Source: Chloroflexota bacterium
GTDB taxonomy: Bacteria; Chloroflexota; Limnocylindria; Limnocylindrales; Limnocylindraceae
DNA length: 5,521 bases
Assembly (NCBI GenBank): GCA_947483025.1
Contig: CANKMK010000049.1
Location: forward strand, 1-5,521
Reading direction: 5' to 3'
Within the stretch, counting starts at the first letter, position 1, and the number at the start of each line of letters is the position of its first letter. The notes below the pieces were generated by a model. It did not search any database. It had not been told where the DNA came from and was given only the letters and a program-made list of their open reading frames with translations. The position numbers and the translations under genes are program-made. Below, in pieces: positions 4,802-5,521 of this stretch.

Positions 4802-5521
4802 TTAGGGTACGACCTCCCAGATGATTGCGGTGCGCGCTGGTACGTCGACCCCAGTGGCAGGGTCGCCACCCCCCACTGCGTCGCTCGACCGAGCGATCTC
4901 TCGAAGGTTGACGCCAGCACCGAGATTGAAGGTGAGGCGCTCGCTGCCACCACCCGCGTTCACCGCCACCAGGAGGTCACCAACGCTCCAGGAGCCGGGT
5001 GCGCTGAGCTGAGCGATCTCGCCGACCACGCCGCTGGCGCGCCGTGAGAAGAGCAGAGTGCGACTGGTGGCGCCATTCGCCCCAACGGTGAGCCAGTCGA
5101 CGCATGCGCCACGCACGTGGGGGTGAGCGGCGCGGATCGCGGCGAGCTCTTGGTACCAGGCGAGCATGGAGAGGTCGGCCACCCGCGCATCGGGGAGCGG
5201 CGCCGGGCGTCGTCCGCCAGAACCACTCCCGTCGAGGCGTGCGGTGCGTGGATCAGTGGGCAAGGTCGGGAAGGTACGACGGTCATCTGGATCCGTTGCG
5301 CCGCTCACGCCAATCTCATCGCCGTAGTACACCGTCGGTGATCCAGGGAGCAGGTACTGCATCGTTGCGGCAAGCAGCTGACGCGCTTTTCCAACAGAGA
5401 GATTCTCGGGGAGCTCCTTGCCGTCGCGACCGTTGCCGGGCGTGAACTCCCAGAGCGATCGCGATGTGTCATGCGAGTCGAGGAGTGTGAGATTCGCAAG
5501 GGTGACGGCGGTTGGGTAATC
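4802..5521 (-). CDS. GH13 glycosidase (alpha-amylase family), C-terminal part; 5' end outside window
   Basis: The minus-strand frame is open from the window edge to TAA at 4804-4802, giving 239 residues. The M encoded at 5362-5360 is internal, because the frame continues upstream with family sequence. GH13 region IV is visible at fragment residues 16-21 (SHDTSR), with H17 and the transition-state Asp D18. YYGDEIG follows at 65-71, then DPDDRRTFP, the usual loop after the barrel's eighth strand. The last 110 or so residues form the beta-rich C domain. The nucleophile and acid/base residues lie outside the window. Between RTFP and the following helix (LAWYQELAAIRAAHP) is a long loop with a GSGSGG run, where relatives usually have a short segment. 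It resembles the plus-strand GH13 enzyme in the YYGDE...DP...R..FP region, so the two are distant paralogues. Whether it is secreted cannot be seen. Confidence 0.88.
   Translation of the reverse strand, partial: DYPTAVTLANLTLLDSHDTSRSLWEFTPGNGRDGKELPENLSVGKARQLLAATMQYLLPGSPTVYYGDEIGVSGATDPDDRRTFPTLPTDPRTARLDGSGSGGRRPAPLPDARVADLSMLAWYQELAAIRAAHPHVRGACVDWLTVGANGATSRTLLFSRRASGVVGEIAQLSAPGSWSVGDLLVAVNAGGGSERLTFNLGAGVNLREIARSSDAVGGGDPATGVDVPARTAIIWEVVP

Noticed and set aside
5104..5445. Plus-strand frames over the second GH13 gene
   Set aside because: They are antisense to a frame with clear GH13 motifs. The products are Arg-rich low-complexity translations.

Overview
This window is a maltodextrin/alpha-glucan uptake and breakdown locus from a GC-rich bacterium. 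The genes are tightly packed: 4 to 14 bp overlaps within the plus-strand operon, and short gaps elsewhere. The transporter type, the GTG starts, the GC-rich third positions and a tRNA gene with encoded CCA fit lineages such as Chloroflexota, Deinococcota or Actinobacteriota. The sequence alone does not settle which, and Chloroflexota is only a guess.

Plus strand, 1 to 4302: the 3' part of a MalE-type sugar-binding protein gene is followed by a 106-bp intergenic region with two UUCG/TCG-type hairpins. Next come two MalF/MalG-type permease genes that overlap by 14 bp. A GH13 alpha-glycosidase (cyclomaltodextrinase/neopullulanase-like) starts inside the malG stop codon through a GTGA overlap. 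These four genes read as one operon: the binding protein captures malto-oligosaccharides or cyclodextrins, the two permeases import them, and the cytoplasmic GH13 enzyme hydrolyses them. No ATPase (MalK/MsmX) gene lies in the window, so it must be encoded elsewhere.

Minus strand, 5521 to 4325, reading toward the operon: the 3' part of a second GH13 enzyme gene (its HDTSR motif and C-terminal domain are visible), a small three-helix membrane protein of unknown function, and a tRNA-Glu(UUC) gene. The two groups converge. Only 22 bp separate the end of the plus-strand GH13 gene from the tRNA 3' end, and there is no clear rho-independent terminator.

No CRISPR array, insertion sequence or phage gene was seen. 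The locus is mostly conventional. The points worth a second look are the hairpin pair that may set MalE:MalFG stoichiometry, two mini-ORFs whose stop codons overlap the next gene's start codon, and a tRNA-Glu that departs from two known GluRS identity elements.
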